A DNA stretch of 16,760 nucleotides, from the NCBI GenBank assembly GCA_958349075.1, contig CATWBR010000034.1, forward strand, positions 1 through 16,760, in the 5' to 3' direction. The notes beneath the pieces were generated by a model. The model made no database searches, was not told the origin of the DNA, and saw only the letters and a program-made list of their open reading frames with translations. The translations under genes and the position numbers were made by a program. This DNA comes from an uncultured Clostridium sp. (GTDB lineage Bacteria > Bacillota > Clostridia > Lachnospirales > Lachnospiraceae). This document shows, piece after piece, positions 1-6,958 of the stretch (its first letter is position 1; the number at the start of each line of letters is the position of its first letter).

Positions 1-875
1 CGATGTTCCTGATTGTGCTTCTGACTTTCGTCATTATGCACTCCGTACCCGGCGGGCCGTTTACGAGCGACAGGCAGGTGTCGGAGGAGGTGCTGGCTGC
101 ACTGAATGAAAAATATAATCTGGATAAGCCGCTGCCGGAGCAGTTCTTTGATTATCTGGGCAACCTGCTCCACGGCGATCTGGGTCCTTCTTATAAGTAT
201 CCGGGTAAAGAGGTGGGAGAGTATATCTCAAACGGCTTTCCGGTATCCGCGAAGCTGGGCTGCATTACGATTATCTTTGTTCTCCTGGCTGCCGTCCCGA
301 TGGGAATTCTGGCGGCGGTGAAGAACGGCAGGTGGCAGGATATGGTGATGATGGCGATAGCGACGATAGGCGTCACGATCCCTTCCTTTGTCATTGCGTC
401 CGTTCTGATTTACATATTTTCCTTCCGTCTGAACCTGCTCCCGACCTACGGAGTTGATACATGGAAGGGGTATATCCTGCCCGTAATTGCCCTGGGCGGA
501 TATTCCTTAAGTTATATGGCGAGACTGATGCGTTCTAGCCTCCTCGAAGTGATGGGGCAGGATTATATCCGTACCGCAAGGGCTAAAGGGCTTTCCGAGA
601 CGAAAGTCATATTAAAACATGCCATGAGGAATGCGCTGATTCCGGTGATTACCGTGCTGGGACCTACCGTGGCAAACCTGATGACAGGCAGCTTTGTAAT
701 TGAGAAGATTTTTGCAATCCCTGGCCTCGGAGTTCATTTTGTCAACAGCGTGCAGGTGAGAGATTATACCACAATCATGGGCGTCACGATTTTCTACGCT
801 ACGTTCCTGATGGCGATGATTTTTATTGTGGATATTTTCTACTGTCTGATTGACCCAAGAATCAAATTTGAATAA
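1..875 (+). CDS. oppB: Oligopeptide ABC transporter permease OppB (5' end missing)
   Basis: Inner-membrane permease of a peptide ABC importer. With OppC it forms the channel through which OppA-delivered peptides pass. The reading frame is open from the window edge. The first Met (base 3) is followed by the end of the usual first membrane helix and the family pattern HSVPGGPF, so roughly 15-20 N-terminal residues lie upstream. The binding-protein-dependent permease domain follows. Counting from that Met, the cytoplasmic EAA loop that contacts the ATPases is near residues 185-215 (DYIRTARAKGLSETKVILKH, then a conserved RNALIP). It ends in the family-typical IDPRIKFE. oppC starts 14 bases after the stop, so the two are surely co-transcribed. 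Opp and Dpp permeases cannot be separated by sequence alone, so substrate size is uncertain; membership of the family is secure. Confidence 0.93.
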   Translation, partial: MFLIVLLTFVIMHSVPGGPFTSDRQVSEEVLAALNEKYNLDKPLPEQFFDYLGNLLHGDLGPSYKYPGKEVGEYISNGFPVSAKLGCITIIFVLLAAVPMGILAAVKNGRWQDMVMMAIATIGVTIPSFVIASVLIYIFSFRLNLLPTYGVDTWKGYILPVIALGGYSLSYMARLMRSSLLEVMGQDYIRTARAKGLSETKVILKHAMRNALIPVITVLGPTVANLMTGSFVIEKIFAIPGLGVHFVNSVQVRDYTTIMGVTIFYATFLMAMIFIVDIFYCLIDPRIKFE

Positions 876-889
876 GGACGGGGATAAAA

Positions 890-2041
890 ATGGATAATAA
901 ATGGGAAATGCTCGAGGCCTCGAATGAGGATCGTGAAAAAATATGGACTAAAAACAGAACATTTGCCGGTGATGTATGGTTCCGCTTCCGCAGGAAACCA
1001 ACGGCGATTGCCGGATTTGTCATTATTGTGCTGCTGCTTCTTTTTGCAATTGCAGGCCCGATGTTTACAAAATACAGCTATTCAACCCAGAATCTGGAGG
1101 TGGTAAATATTCCGCCTTACATGAAGGTGTATGAAGCCCCGGACCAGTCGGGATATTTCTATATCACACAGTCTTTAAAGGTGCTTCAGGTAGATAATGA
1201 CGGAACCCTGGGAATTCAGCTTAAAAAAGTCAGGGAAGAGTCCGACAGGATGATGACGATTTATGAGTATAACGGAACGGAGATTGCCCTCTACTACGGA
1301 CAGAAGCCGTATGTAATCGCAAATCCAGAGACAAACACAATCTATCCTACGGCTAAAATATGGAATAAATCTTACGTGCTTGGAACCGACAACCTGGGAA
1401 GGGATATCCTGACCAGGCTGATGTACGGCACAAGAGTTTCACTGATGGTGGCCTTTGTGGCCGCAGCCGTCAACATGGTCATTGGAATCCTGTTCGGCGG
1501 TATCTCAGGATATGCGGGCGGCATGGTGGATACGGTTATGATGCGTATCGTGGATATCATCAGCACGATCCCGCTGACGCTCTATGTAATTCTTATCATG
1601 GTCCTTTTGGGGCAGGGAATCCAGAGTATCATTATCGCCCTGGGAACCGTTTACTGGGTGGATATGGCGAGGGTAGTCCGCGGGCAGGTATTAAGCCTTA
1701 AGGAACAGGAATTCATCCTGGCGGCAAAGACCATCGGTTCCTCCACAAAGACTATTCTGTTTGAACACCTGATTCCAAATGCGATGGGTTCAATTCTGGT
1801 AACGGTGACAATGCTGATCCCATCGGCCATTTTCATGGAGGCCTTTTTAAGCTATCTGGGCATTGGACTGAAACCGCCCCTGGCCAGCCTTGGAACCATG
1901 TGCAACGATGCGACGGAAAACCTTCGTTCCTGTCCGCACCAGCTTTTTATCCCGGCTCTCGTTATCTGTATTATCATGTTTGCCTTTAACTTTGTGGGCG
2001 ACGGACTGAGGGATGCGCTGGATCCGAAGCTGAAAAAATAG
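890..2041 (+). CDS. oppC: Oligopeptide ABC transporter permease OppC with a large extracytoplasmic insert
   Basis: Second permease subunit of the peptide importer, partner of OppB. It has a cytoplasmic N-terminus (residues 1-38), a first membrane helix (about 39-58), and the conserved YVLGTDNLGRDILTRLMYGTR block (162-182). The remaining helices follow, with an EAA loop near residues 265-300 (FILAAKTIGSSTKTILFEHLIPNA). At 383 residues it is clearly longer than the usual ~300. The excess is a polar stretch of about 80 residues (79-160) between the first helix and the LGTD block, predicted to lie outside the membrane. I know no function for this insert. The start follows an AAGGACGGGG-type ribosome site. 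Its TAG stop lies inside the left copy of a 10-bp direct repeat that flanks a small mobile element, so the insertion touched the gene's end without disrupting it. Confidence 0.93.
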   Translation: MDNKWEMLEASNEDREKIWTKNRTFAGDVWFRFRRKPTAIAGFVIIVLLLLFAIAGPMFTKYSYSTQNLEVVNIPPYMKVYEAPDQSGYFYITQSLKVLQVDNDGTLGIQLKKVREESDRMMTIYEYNGTEIALYYGQKPYVIANPETNTIYPTAKIWNKSYVLGTDNLGRDILTRLMYGTRVSLMVAFVAAAVNMVIGILFGGISGYAGGMVDTVMMRIVDIISTIPLTLYVILIMVLLGQGIQSIIIALGTVYWVDMARVVRGQVLSLKEQEFILAAKTIGSSTKTILFEHLIPNAMGSILVTVTMLIPSAIFMEAFLSYLGIGLKPPLASLGTMCNDATENLRSCPHQLFIPALVICIIMFAFNFVGDGLRDALDPKLKK

Positions 2042-2044
2042 CCG

Positions 2045-2194
2045 TACTGTTCACAGGCAGTATCCCGCGAGGTGTTTTTTGTGAGTGGAGCGTAGCAAAA
2101 GTCACAGAAAACCCAAGGGTTGCGGCGCGAAACGGCGTTTTTGCCGTTTCTGTGCATCGCGTGGCGTGTTACTGGGCACGGTGTGAACAGTAAT
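2045..2194. mobile_element. MITE-like palindromic element between oppC and oppD
   Basis: Non-coding element of about 150 bp. Its ends are perfect 11-bp inverted repeats, TACTGTTCACA (2045-2055) and TGTGAACAGTA (2182-2192). Weaker complementarity continues inward (CAGTA and CGCGA blocks on both arms). Inside are CACAGAAA (2103-2110) against TTTCTGTG (2147-2154), and AAACGGC (2130-2136) against GCCGTTT (2143-2149). The whole unit could therefore fold into one long nested hairpin. The flanks carry an exact direct repeat AAAATAGCCG, at 2035-2044 and 2195-2204, as expected of target-site duplication. The right copy begins two bases beyond the inverted repeat, so the exact edge is uncertain by that much. 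It encodes no transposase and would need one in trans. Reading it as a MITE is inference from structure. Confidence 0.72.
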
Positions 2195-2264
2195 AAAATA
2201 GCCGCCCGTATTCACCTGAAAAACAGGCGGAACCGTGTATACGGCAAAAGTAAGGAGTGAGAAC

Positions 2265-3272
2265 ATGGAAACGATATTAAACATAGAGAATTTGAAGACC
2301 TCATTTATGACGAGCAACGGTGAGGTGCAGGCGGTCCGGGGAGTCAGCTTCTCCGTCAAAAAGGGGGAAATCCTGGGTATCGTGGGGGAGTCGGGAAGTG
2401 GAAAGAGCGTCACGTCCATGTCCATTCTCCGTCTGCTGGCTGATACGGCCAGAATCAAGGACGGCGCGATTGTCTTTGAGGGCCGGGATCTGACCAAACT
2501 TTCCAAAAAAGAGATACGTAAAATCCGGGGAGAGAAGATCTCGATGATTTTCCAGGATCCGATGTCCTCGTTAAATCCTCTGATTCCGGTTGGAAAACAG
2601 GTATCCGAGATGATCCGGGAACACCACCCGGAAAAGAGCAAGGAGGAATTGATGAAAGAGGTTCTGGAACTTTTCTCCAGAGTGCGTATCCCGGAACCGG
2701 AGAAACGGTATAAATCATTTCCTCATGAATTTTCCGGCGGTATGCGCCAGCGTGTCATGATTGCCATGGCACTTGCGAATAAGCCGGATCTTCTGATTGC
2801 GGATGAACCGACGACGGCCCTGGATGTGACAATCCAGGATCAGATACTGCGCCAGCTCCGGGAACTTGAGAAGGAGTATGGTACCAGCATTATCTTCATC
2901 ACACACGACCTGGGCGTCGTGGCAGAGCTCTGCGACCGTGTCATTGTCATGTACGGCGGCCTGGTGATGGAGGAGGCTGAGATAGAAGATATTTTTGAAC
3001 ATCCAAGCCATCCCTATACGATGGGGCTTTTGGCTTCCATTCCCGATGTGGAACAGGATAAAGACGTGCGCTTAAGTCCGATCCCCGGCTCACCGCCGGA
3101 TATGACGAATCCGCCAAAGGGCTGTCCTTTTGCGCCGCGCTGTCCCTATGCGAGAAGAGTATGTGCAATGGAAATGCCGGAATTTACCAAGGTGGGAGAG
3201 GGACATTTTTCCAGATGCTTCCTTCTGTCTCCGGATGCGCCGGCCGATGAAAATAATCCATTTCGCAGATAG
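2265..3272 (+). CDS. oppD: Oligopeptide ABC transporter ATP-binding protein OppD
   Basis: Cytoplasmic ATPase that, paired with OppF, powers peptide import. Residues are counted from the ATG at 2265, chosen because AAGGAG sits 7 bases upstream; an in-frame ATG at 2235 has no such site. Walker A is GESGSGKS (41-48), the Q-loop is Q97, the ABC signature is FSGGM (156-160), Walker B is LLIADE (176-181) and the switch His is H214. The C-terminal oligopeptide-transporter domain (about 230-335) carries PIPGSPPDM and four cysteines (C287, C293, C300, C318) in the pattern known to bind an iron-sulfur cluster in related DppD proteins. At 335 residues it has the usual length. It lies downstream of the MITE-like insertion but probably remains in the opp transcript, since no terminator with a T-run is evident in the gap. 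Confidence 0.95.
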   Translation: METILNIENLKTSFMTSNGEVQAVRGVSFSVKKGEILGIVGESGSGKSVTSMSILRLLADTARIKDGAIVFEGRDLTKLSKKEIRKIRGEKISMIFQDPMSSLNPLIPVGKQVSEMIREHHPEKSKEELMKEVLELFSRVRIPEPEKRYKSFPHEFSGGMRQRVMIAMALANKPDLLIADEPTTALDVTIQDQILRQLRELEKEYGTSIIFITHDLGVVAELCDRVIVMYGGLVMEEAEIEDIFEHPSHPYTMGLLASIPDVEQDKDVRLSPIPGSPPDMTNPPKGCPFAPRCPYARRVCAMEMPEFTKVGEGHFSRCFLLSPDAPADENNPFRR

Positions 3273-3281
3273 GAGAACGCC

Positions 3282-4241
3282 ATGAGTGAGCAGAATATAC
3301 TGGAGGTCAGGGACCTCACAAAACATTTTAAAGCAGGCGGCAGGCAGGTGGTCCACGCGGTGGATGGTGTGAACCTGACGCTTAAGAAGGGAAGGACGCT
3401 GGGACTGGTTGGTGAATCCGGCTGCGGCAAATCAAGCTGCGCCAGGACGATTATCAGAATGTATGACCCGACCTCGGGGCAGATTTTCCTGGACGGCGAG
3501 GATATCACCAAGTTAAGCCAGAAGCAGTTAAAACCATATAGAAAAAAGATGCAGATGATTTTCCAGGATCCTTATTCCTCCCTCAATGCCAGGATGACGG
3601 TCCGCGATATCATCGCCGAGCCCCTTGTGGCTCACGGCATTGTAAAAAAGAAGGAGCAGTCGAACGACCTCGTCTATCCGATGCTGGAACGCGTAGGTCT
3701 TACAAAGGAACACGCCAACCGGTACGCCCATGAATTTTCCGGCGGCCAGAGACAGCGTGTGGGGATCGCAAGAGCACTGATTCTGCAGCCCGATCTGGTA
3801 ATCTGCGATGAGCCGATTTCCGCCCTGGACGTCTCAATTCAGGCGCAGGTTATCAACCTCCTAAAAGATTTCCAGGATGAAAAAGGGGTTTCCTACCTTT
3901 TTATCGCCCATGATCTGTCCATGGTGCGCTATGTATCGGACGACGTGGGAGTCATGTACCTGGGACAGCTGGTGGAGGTCAGCGATGCCGGGGAGATTTA
4001 CAGGAATCCTCTCCACCCGTATACGAAGGGACTTTTAGGCAGTATTCCTGTGGCAAACCCCAAACTTGCAAAGCAGAAAGAAAAAAGCAGTATTGAGGGA
4101 GATATCCCCAGTCCAATCAGTCCGCCTTCTGGCTGCCGTTTCCATACGAGATGTCCGTATGCGACGCAGGCCTGCAGTGAGGCGGTACCACCGATGAAGG
4201 ATGTGGGAGGCGGGCATATGGTGGCCTGCCATTTATATTGA
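3282..4241 (+). CDS. oppF: Oligopeptide ABC transporter ATP-binding protein OppF
   Basis: Second ATPase of the importer, expected to form a heterodimer with OppD at the membrane. Walker A is GESGCGKS (44-51), the Q-loop is Q95, the signature is FSGGQ (152-156), Walker B is LVICDE (172-177) and the switch His is H210. The C-terminal domain has four cysteines (C285, C291, C298, C316) in the GCRFHTRCPYATQAC pattern, like OppD. The ATG at 3282 lies 9 bases after the oppD stop behind an AGGAGAAC ribosome site, so the pair is translated from one message. Length (319 residues) is normal and no key residue is missing. Substrate class (dipeptide or longer) cannot be read from the ATPase. Confidence 0.95.
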   Translation: MSEQNILEVRDLTKHFKAGGRQVVHAVDGVNLTLKKGRTLGLVGESGCGKSSCARTIIRMYDPTSGQIFLDGEDITKLSQKQLKPYRKKMQMIFQDPYSSLNARMTVRDIIAEPLVAHGIVKKKEQSNDLVYPMLERVGLTKEHANRYAHEFSGGQRQRVGIARALILQPDLVICDEPISALDVSIQAQVINLLKDFQDEKGVSYLFIAHDLSMVRYVSDDVGVMYLGQLVEVSDAGEIYRNPLHPYTKGLLGSIPVANPKLAKQKEKSSIEGDIPSPISPPSGCRFHTRCPYATQACSEAVPPMKDVGGGHMVACHLY

Positions 4242-4322
4242 TGTGATTGATGTGACGGCGTCCAAAGGAACAGAGAAAGGCGCGCCTGCAACATAAAAAT
4301 TCCATGAAGGAGGAGCAATATT

Positions 4323-6023
4323 ATGAAAAAGAAAGTAAGTCTGCTTTTGGCCCTGGGCCTTGTGGGCACAACGGTGCTTTCAGGCTGCGGCGGCGGTGGA
4401 AGCAAAGCCACGGAGCCGCAGACCATTGCGGAGGCAACGACAGAGGCTGCGGGAAGTGAGGCTTCCACAGAAGCGGCCGAAGACACCCTTGCAGACAAAC
4501 AGGAGATGACATTTGTCCTCAGCAACGAACCGGATTCCATTGATCCGACCGTTACGAGCAATTCTTTTGCCACACCGTTCCTGGCAAACTGTTTTGAAGG
4601 CCTTGTTACCTACGACGAGAACGGAGAGGTAGTTCCGGGCAATGCGGAGTCATGGGAGTCCAACAACGACCTGACCGTATATACCTTCCATTTAAGAGAC
4701 GGCTTAAAATGGAGCGACGGAAGCGATTTGACGGCAAATGATTATGTATATTCCGCACTCCGCGTCCTGACACCGTCCACAACAGCCCAGTATGTCAACA
4801 TGGTTTCCGACTATGTTGTAAACGGCCAGGAATATTATGACGGAAAAGCGGGTGCCGAGGAAGTCGGCGTAAAAGCGCTGGATGACAATACCTTAGAGTA
4901 CACCTTAAAAGCTCCATGCCCATATTTTGTAGATCTGGTAAGTATGCAGGTATATTTCCCTGTTCAGAAAGCTGCGGTCGAAGCAAACGGTGATAAATGG
5001 ACACAGTCTGCCGATTCCTATATCAGCAACGGACCGTTCAAGGTTACCCAGATCAACATGGGAGAAAGCTATATCCTTGAGAAAAATGAAAACTACTGGG
5101 ATGCAGAGAATGTAACGCTTGAAAAACTTACATACCGCTATATCCTTGACACCTCAACAGCTCTTACCGCATTTGAAAACGGTGAAGTAGACGGTGCCAG
5201 AATGGTTCCGTCCGGCGATATTGCCCGCCTGAAGGCTGAGAAATCCGGCCTCAACACGGCGCCGATTTACGGTACGGTATACTACAATTTCAACTGTGAA
5301 AAAGAACCTTACAACAATCCTCTGGTAAGAAAGGCATTAAACCTTGCCATCGACCGTGACGCCATCATCAACAACGTGGCGCAGTTAGACGCCGTTCCGG
5401 CCTACAGCTTCTATGCTCCGGGCTACGTGGTTGACGGAAAAGATCTGACGGACGGACGTTCCGACTTTGGATTGTCGTCAACGGCAAATCCGGAAGAGGC
5501 AAAGAAAGCGCTTGCTGAAGCAGGATACCCGGATGGAGAAGGATTCCCGACCGTCCAGCTTTCTTTCTACTCCGATGACAATGTAAAGAAGATTGCAGAG
5601 GCAATTAAGGAGATGTGGGAGCAGAATCTCGGCATTAAGGTAGAAGTAAGTTCCGCCGACTGGGCCGTATTCTACAGCGACGTTCAGGCAGGCAACTACG
5701 AAGTGGCAGCCATGGGCTGGGGCGCCGATTACATTAACCCGATGAGCTTCTTACCGCTCTTATATACGGATGATATTACAAACAACGCCAACTACAGCAA
5801 CGCAGAGTACGACGCCACGGTAGATCAGATCAAAGTCGAGAAGGATCCGGCAAAATTTGCCGAACTGGTAAAAAAAGCAGATGAGATCGCTTCCTCGGAA
5901 TACGCGGTTCTGCCTCTGTACTATAAGGCGGAGAATTTCCTGTTAAAGGATTATGTAAAGGGAGTTTATATGACTTCCTCTTCCAACCTTTATTTCAAGA
6001 ATGCCAAGGTTATGGCAAAATAA
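4323..6023 (+). CDS. oppA: Peptide ABC transporter substrate-binding lipoprotein (OppA-like)
   Basis: Surface lipoprotein that binds peptides and hands them to the OppBC channel. It begins with MKKK, a hydrophobic signal segment and a lipobox LSGC, where the Cys (residue 22) would be lipidated. A Gly/Ser/Thr/Glu-rich linker runs to about residue 60. The mature part matches family 5 extracellular solute-binding proteins, including the signature area YTFHLRDGLKWSDGSDLTANDY and, near the C-terminus, AVLPLYYKAE. At 566 residues it is full length. An AAGGAGGAG ribosome site lies 7 bases before the ATG. The gene closes the operon: 81 bases separate it from oppF, and a strong terminator follows. It could bind something other than peptides, since the family also takes nickel and sugars, but the neighbouring opp genes favour peptides. 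Confidence 0.92.
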   Translation: MKKKVSLLLALGLVGTTVLSGCGGGGSKATEPQTIAEATTEAAGSEASTEAAEDTLADKQEMTFVLSNEPDSIDPTVTSNSFATPFLANCFEGLVTYDENGEVVPGNAESWESNNDLTVYTFHLRDGLKWSDGSDLTANDYVYSALRVLTPSTTAQYVNMVSDYVVNGQEYYDGKAGAEEVGVKALDDNTLEYTLKAPCPYFVDLVSMQVYFPVQKAAVEANGDKWTQSADSYISNGPFKVTQINMGESYILEKNENYWDAENVTLEKLTYRYILDTSTALTAFENGEVDGARMVPSGDIARLKAEKSGLNTAPIYGTVYYNFNCEKEPYNNPLVRKALNLAIDRDAIINNVAQLDAVPAYSFYAPGYVVDGKDLTDGRSDFGLSSTANPEEAKKALAEAGYPDGEGFPTVQLSFYSDDNVKKIAEAIKEMWEQNLGIKVEVSSADWAVFYSDVQAGNYEVAAMGWGADYINPMSFLPLLYTDDITNNANYSNAEYDATVDQIKVEKDPAKFAELVKKADEIASSEYAVLPLYYKAENFLLKDYVKGVYMTSSSNLYFKNAKVMAK

Positions 6024-6079
6024 CGTAACCGTTCAGCCATGATGCGTTCCGCATAATAAGAAACAGGGCAGCAGATGAT

Positions 6080-6135
6080 TGCGCAGCGTCTGAAACAGGG
6101 GATTAAAATCCCCCGCAGGCGGCTGCGCAGTCTTT
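6080..6135 (+). terminator. Intrinsic terminator of the opp operon
   Basis: Outer stem TGCGCAGC (6080-6087) pairs exactly with GCTGCGCA (6122-6129). An inner stem GGGGAT (6098-6103) pairs with ATCCCC (6108-6113). TCTTTT follows directly. Its position 57 bases after the oppA stop fits the end of the opp transcript. Confidence 0.82.
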
Positions 6136-6139
6136 TCAT

Positions 6140-6168
6140 TGCCGGAAGGGTGAAAACCCGCACCGGCA
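6140..6168. other. Second hairpin between oppA and the isomerase gene
   Basis: TGCCGG (6140-6145) pairs with CCGGCA (6163-6168), with a GGG/CCC inner pairing. There is no T-run after it on the + strand. It directly follows the opp terminator and lies 38 bases upstream of the isomerase start. It could be a leader hairpin of that gene or simply an extra stem; the function is unknown. Confidence 0.4.
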
Positions 6169-6205
6169 AAACATAGTTATCATTCAGGACAGCAGAGGAA
6201 AAACA

Positions 6206-6694
6206 ATGAAATGTATTATTACAACGGAGGGTTTCGGCGAGATGGTCTTTGATCTCTACCCGGAGCATGCGCCCCTTACGGTGAAAAACTTTGTCGATAC
6301 GGCGGAAAGCGGGTTTTACAATGGCCTTGCCTGGTGCCGGATTGTGGAGGATTATGTGATTCAGGCGGGTTCTCCCGACAACGATATTATGACAGACAGT
6401 GACTGGCATATTAAAGGTGAATTTGAGGAGAACGGGATACACAATCCGATTCCCCATATAAGAGGCGCCATATCCATGGCGCGTGACGACGGCTATGACA
6501 CGGCGGGCACCCAGTTCTTTGTGGTGCATCAGGACGCCCATAAACTGGACGGACGCTACGCCGCTTTCGGACAGATGGTATCCGGCTTTGAGGTACTCGA
6601 CAAGATTTCCGGACTTCCTACCTCCGGGCCCGAGACGTGGAATAAACCGGTTAAAATGCCGGTGATGAGTTCCGTGAAGATCGAGAAAGAATAG
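6206..6694 (+). CDS. Cyclophilin-type peptidyl-prolyl cis-trans isomerase
   Basis: Enzyme that speeds cis-trans isomerisation of Xaa-Pro bonds during protein folding. It has no signal peptide, so it is cytoplasmic. The 162-residue protein is a single cyclophilin domain. Recognisable blocks are VKNFVDTAESGFYNGLAWCRIV (27-48), VIQAGSP (51-57), GTQFFVVHQDAHKLDGRYAAFG (101-122) and a closing VMSSVKIE. The catalytic Arg (R45) and the pocket residues Q53, Q103 and F104 are present. The usual His of the FHRV motif is Cys44, a modest change. An AGAGGAA ribosome site precedes the ATG. The gene stands alone between two terminators, so it is probably its own transcription unit, although no clear promoter is visible in the short gap. 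Confidence 0.94.
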   Translation: MKCIITTEGFGEMVFDLYPEHAPLTVKNFVDTAESGFYNGLAWCRIVEDYVIQAGSPDNDIMTDSDWHIKGEFEENGIHNPIPHIRGAISMARDDGYDTAGTQFFVVHQDAHKLDGRYAAFGQMVSGFEVLDKISGLPTSGPETWNKPVKMPVMSSVKIEKE

Positions 6695-6712
6695 CAGACA
6701 GGGAAATGAATG

Positions 6713-6747
6713 CGGTGAAGGTTCCGTTTTGGGGTCTTCACCGTTTT
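6713..6747 (+). terminator. Intrinsic terminator after the isomerase gene
   Basis: CGGTGAAG (6713-6720) pairs perfectly with CTTCACCG (6736-6743) across a 15-base loop, followed by TTTT. It lies 18 bases after the stop codon. Confidence 0.82.
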
Positions 6748-6756
6748 GTATAGTGC

Positions 6757-6813
6757 TTTTTACCGTTTCCGTGCATCGCGAAGCGGTAACTATGAAGGTA
6801 CTGAATAGTTACC
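6757..6813. repeat. Partial, diverged relative of the 2045-2194 palindromic element
   Basis: Bases 6757-6780 match 2138-2161 of the MITE-like element at 22 of 24 positions (core CCGTTTC, then GTGCATCGCG). In both places a small palindrome follows: here GGTAACTAT (6785-6793) pairs perfectly with ATAGTTACC (6805-6813), and in the other copy TTACTG pairs with CAGTAA. Only the right half of the longer element is recognisable here, so this is a fragment or a shorter family member. Confidence 0.55.
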
Positions 6814-6842
6814 ACTCACGGGACTGAAACACGATTGCAGTA

Positions 6843-6871
6843 TGGTAAAAAAGCAGATTATTTGTTATAAT
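6843..6871 (+). promoter_or_regulatory. Possible sigma-A promoter of the cobalamin operon
   Basis: A perfect TATAAT (6866-6871) lies in an AT-rich patch about 90 bases before cobT. The matching -35 at 17-base spacing is weak (TGGTAA, 6843-6848). The placement, after the isomerase terminator and before the first cob gene, supports it. Confidence 0.45.
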
Positions 6872-6910
6872 AAATCTGTTTTACGGTTAACGGCGTGATG
6901 ATTGGCGGAA

Positions 6911-6931
6911 GAGGTCCGGCAGTCGGACTCC
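6911..6931 (+). other. Small hairpin in the cobT leader
   Basis: GTCCG (6914-6918) pairs with CGGAC (6924-6928) around a 5-base loop, extendable by a G-U pair. It lies 28 bases before the cobT start and has no T-run. I do not recognise it as part of any riboswitch class. Confidence 0.3.
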
Positions 6932-6958
6932 GGATGCATAGCGGAAGGTGCGCAGTGA

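Noticed and set aside
1852..2641. Minus-strand open frames crossing the oppC-oppD gap
   Set aside because: They run through the MITE-like element and antisense to conserved opp genes, have no ribosome site that I can see, and the encoded residues resemble no family I know.
6690..6958. Cobalamin riboswitch upstream of cobT
   Set aside because: Looked for because of the operon. The region is short after the likely -10 box, and the conserved core blocks of the class are not seen; only an isolated 5-6 bp hairpin is present.
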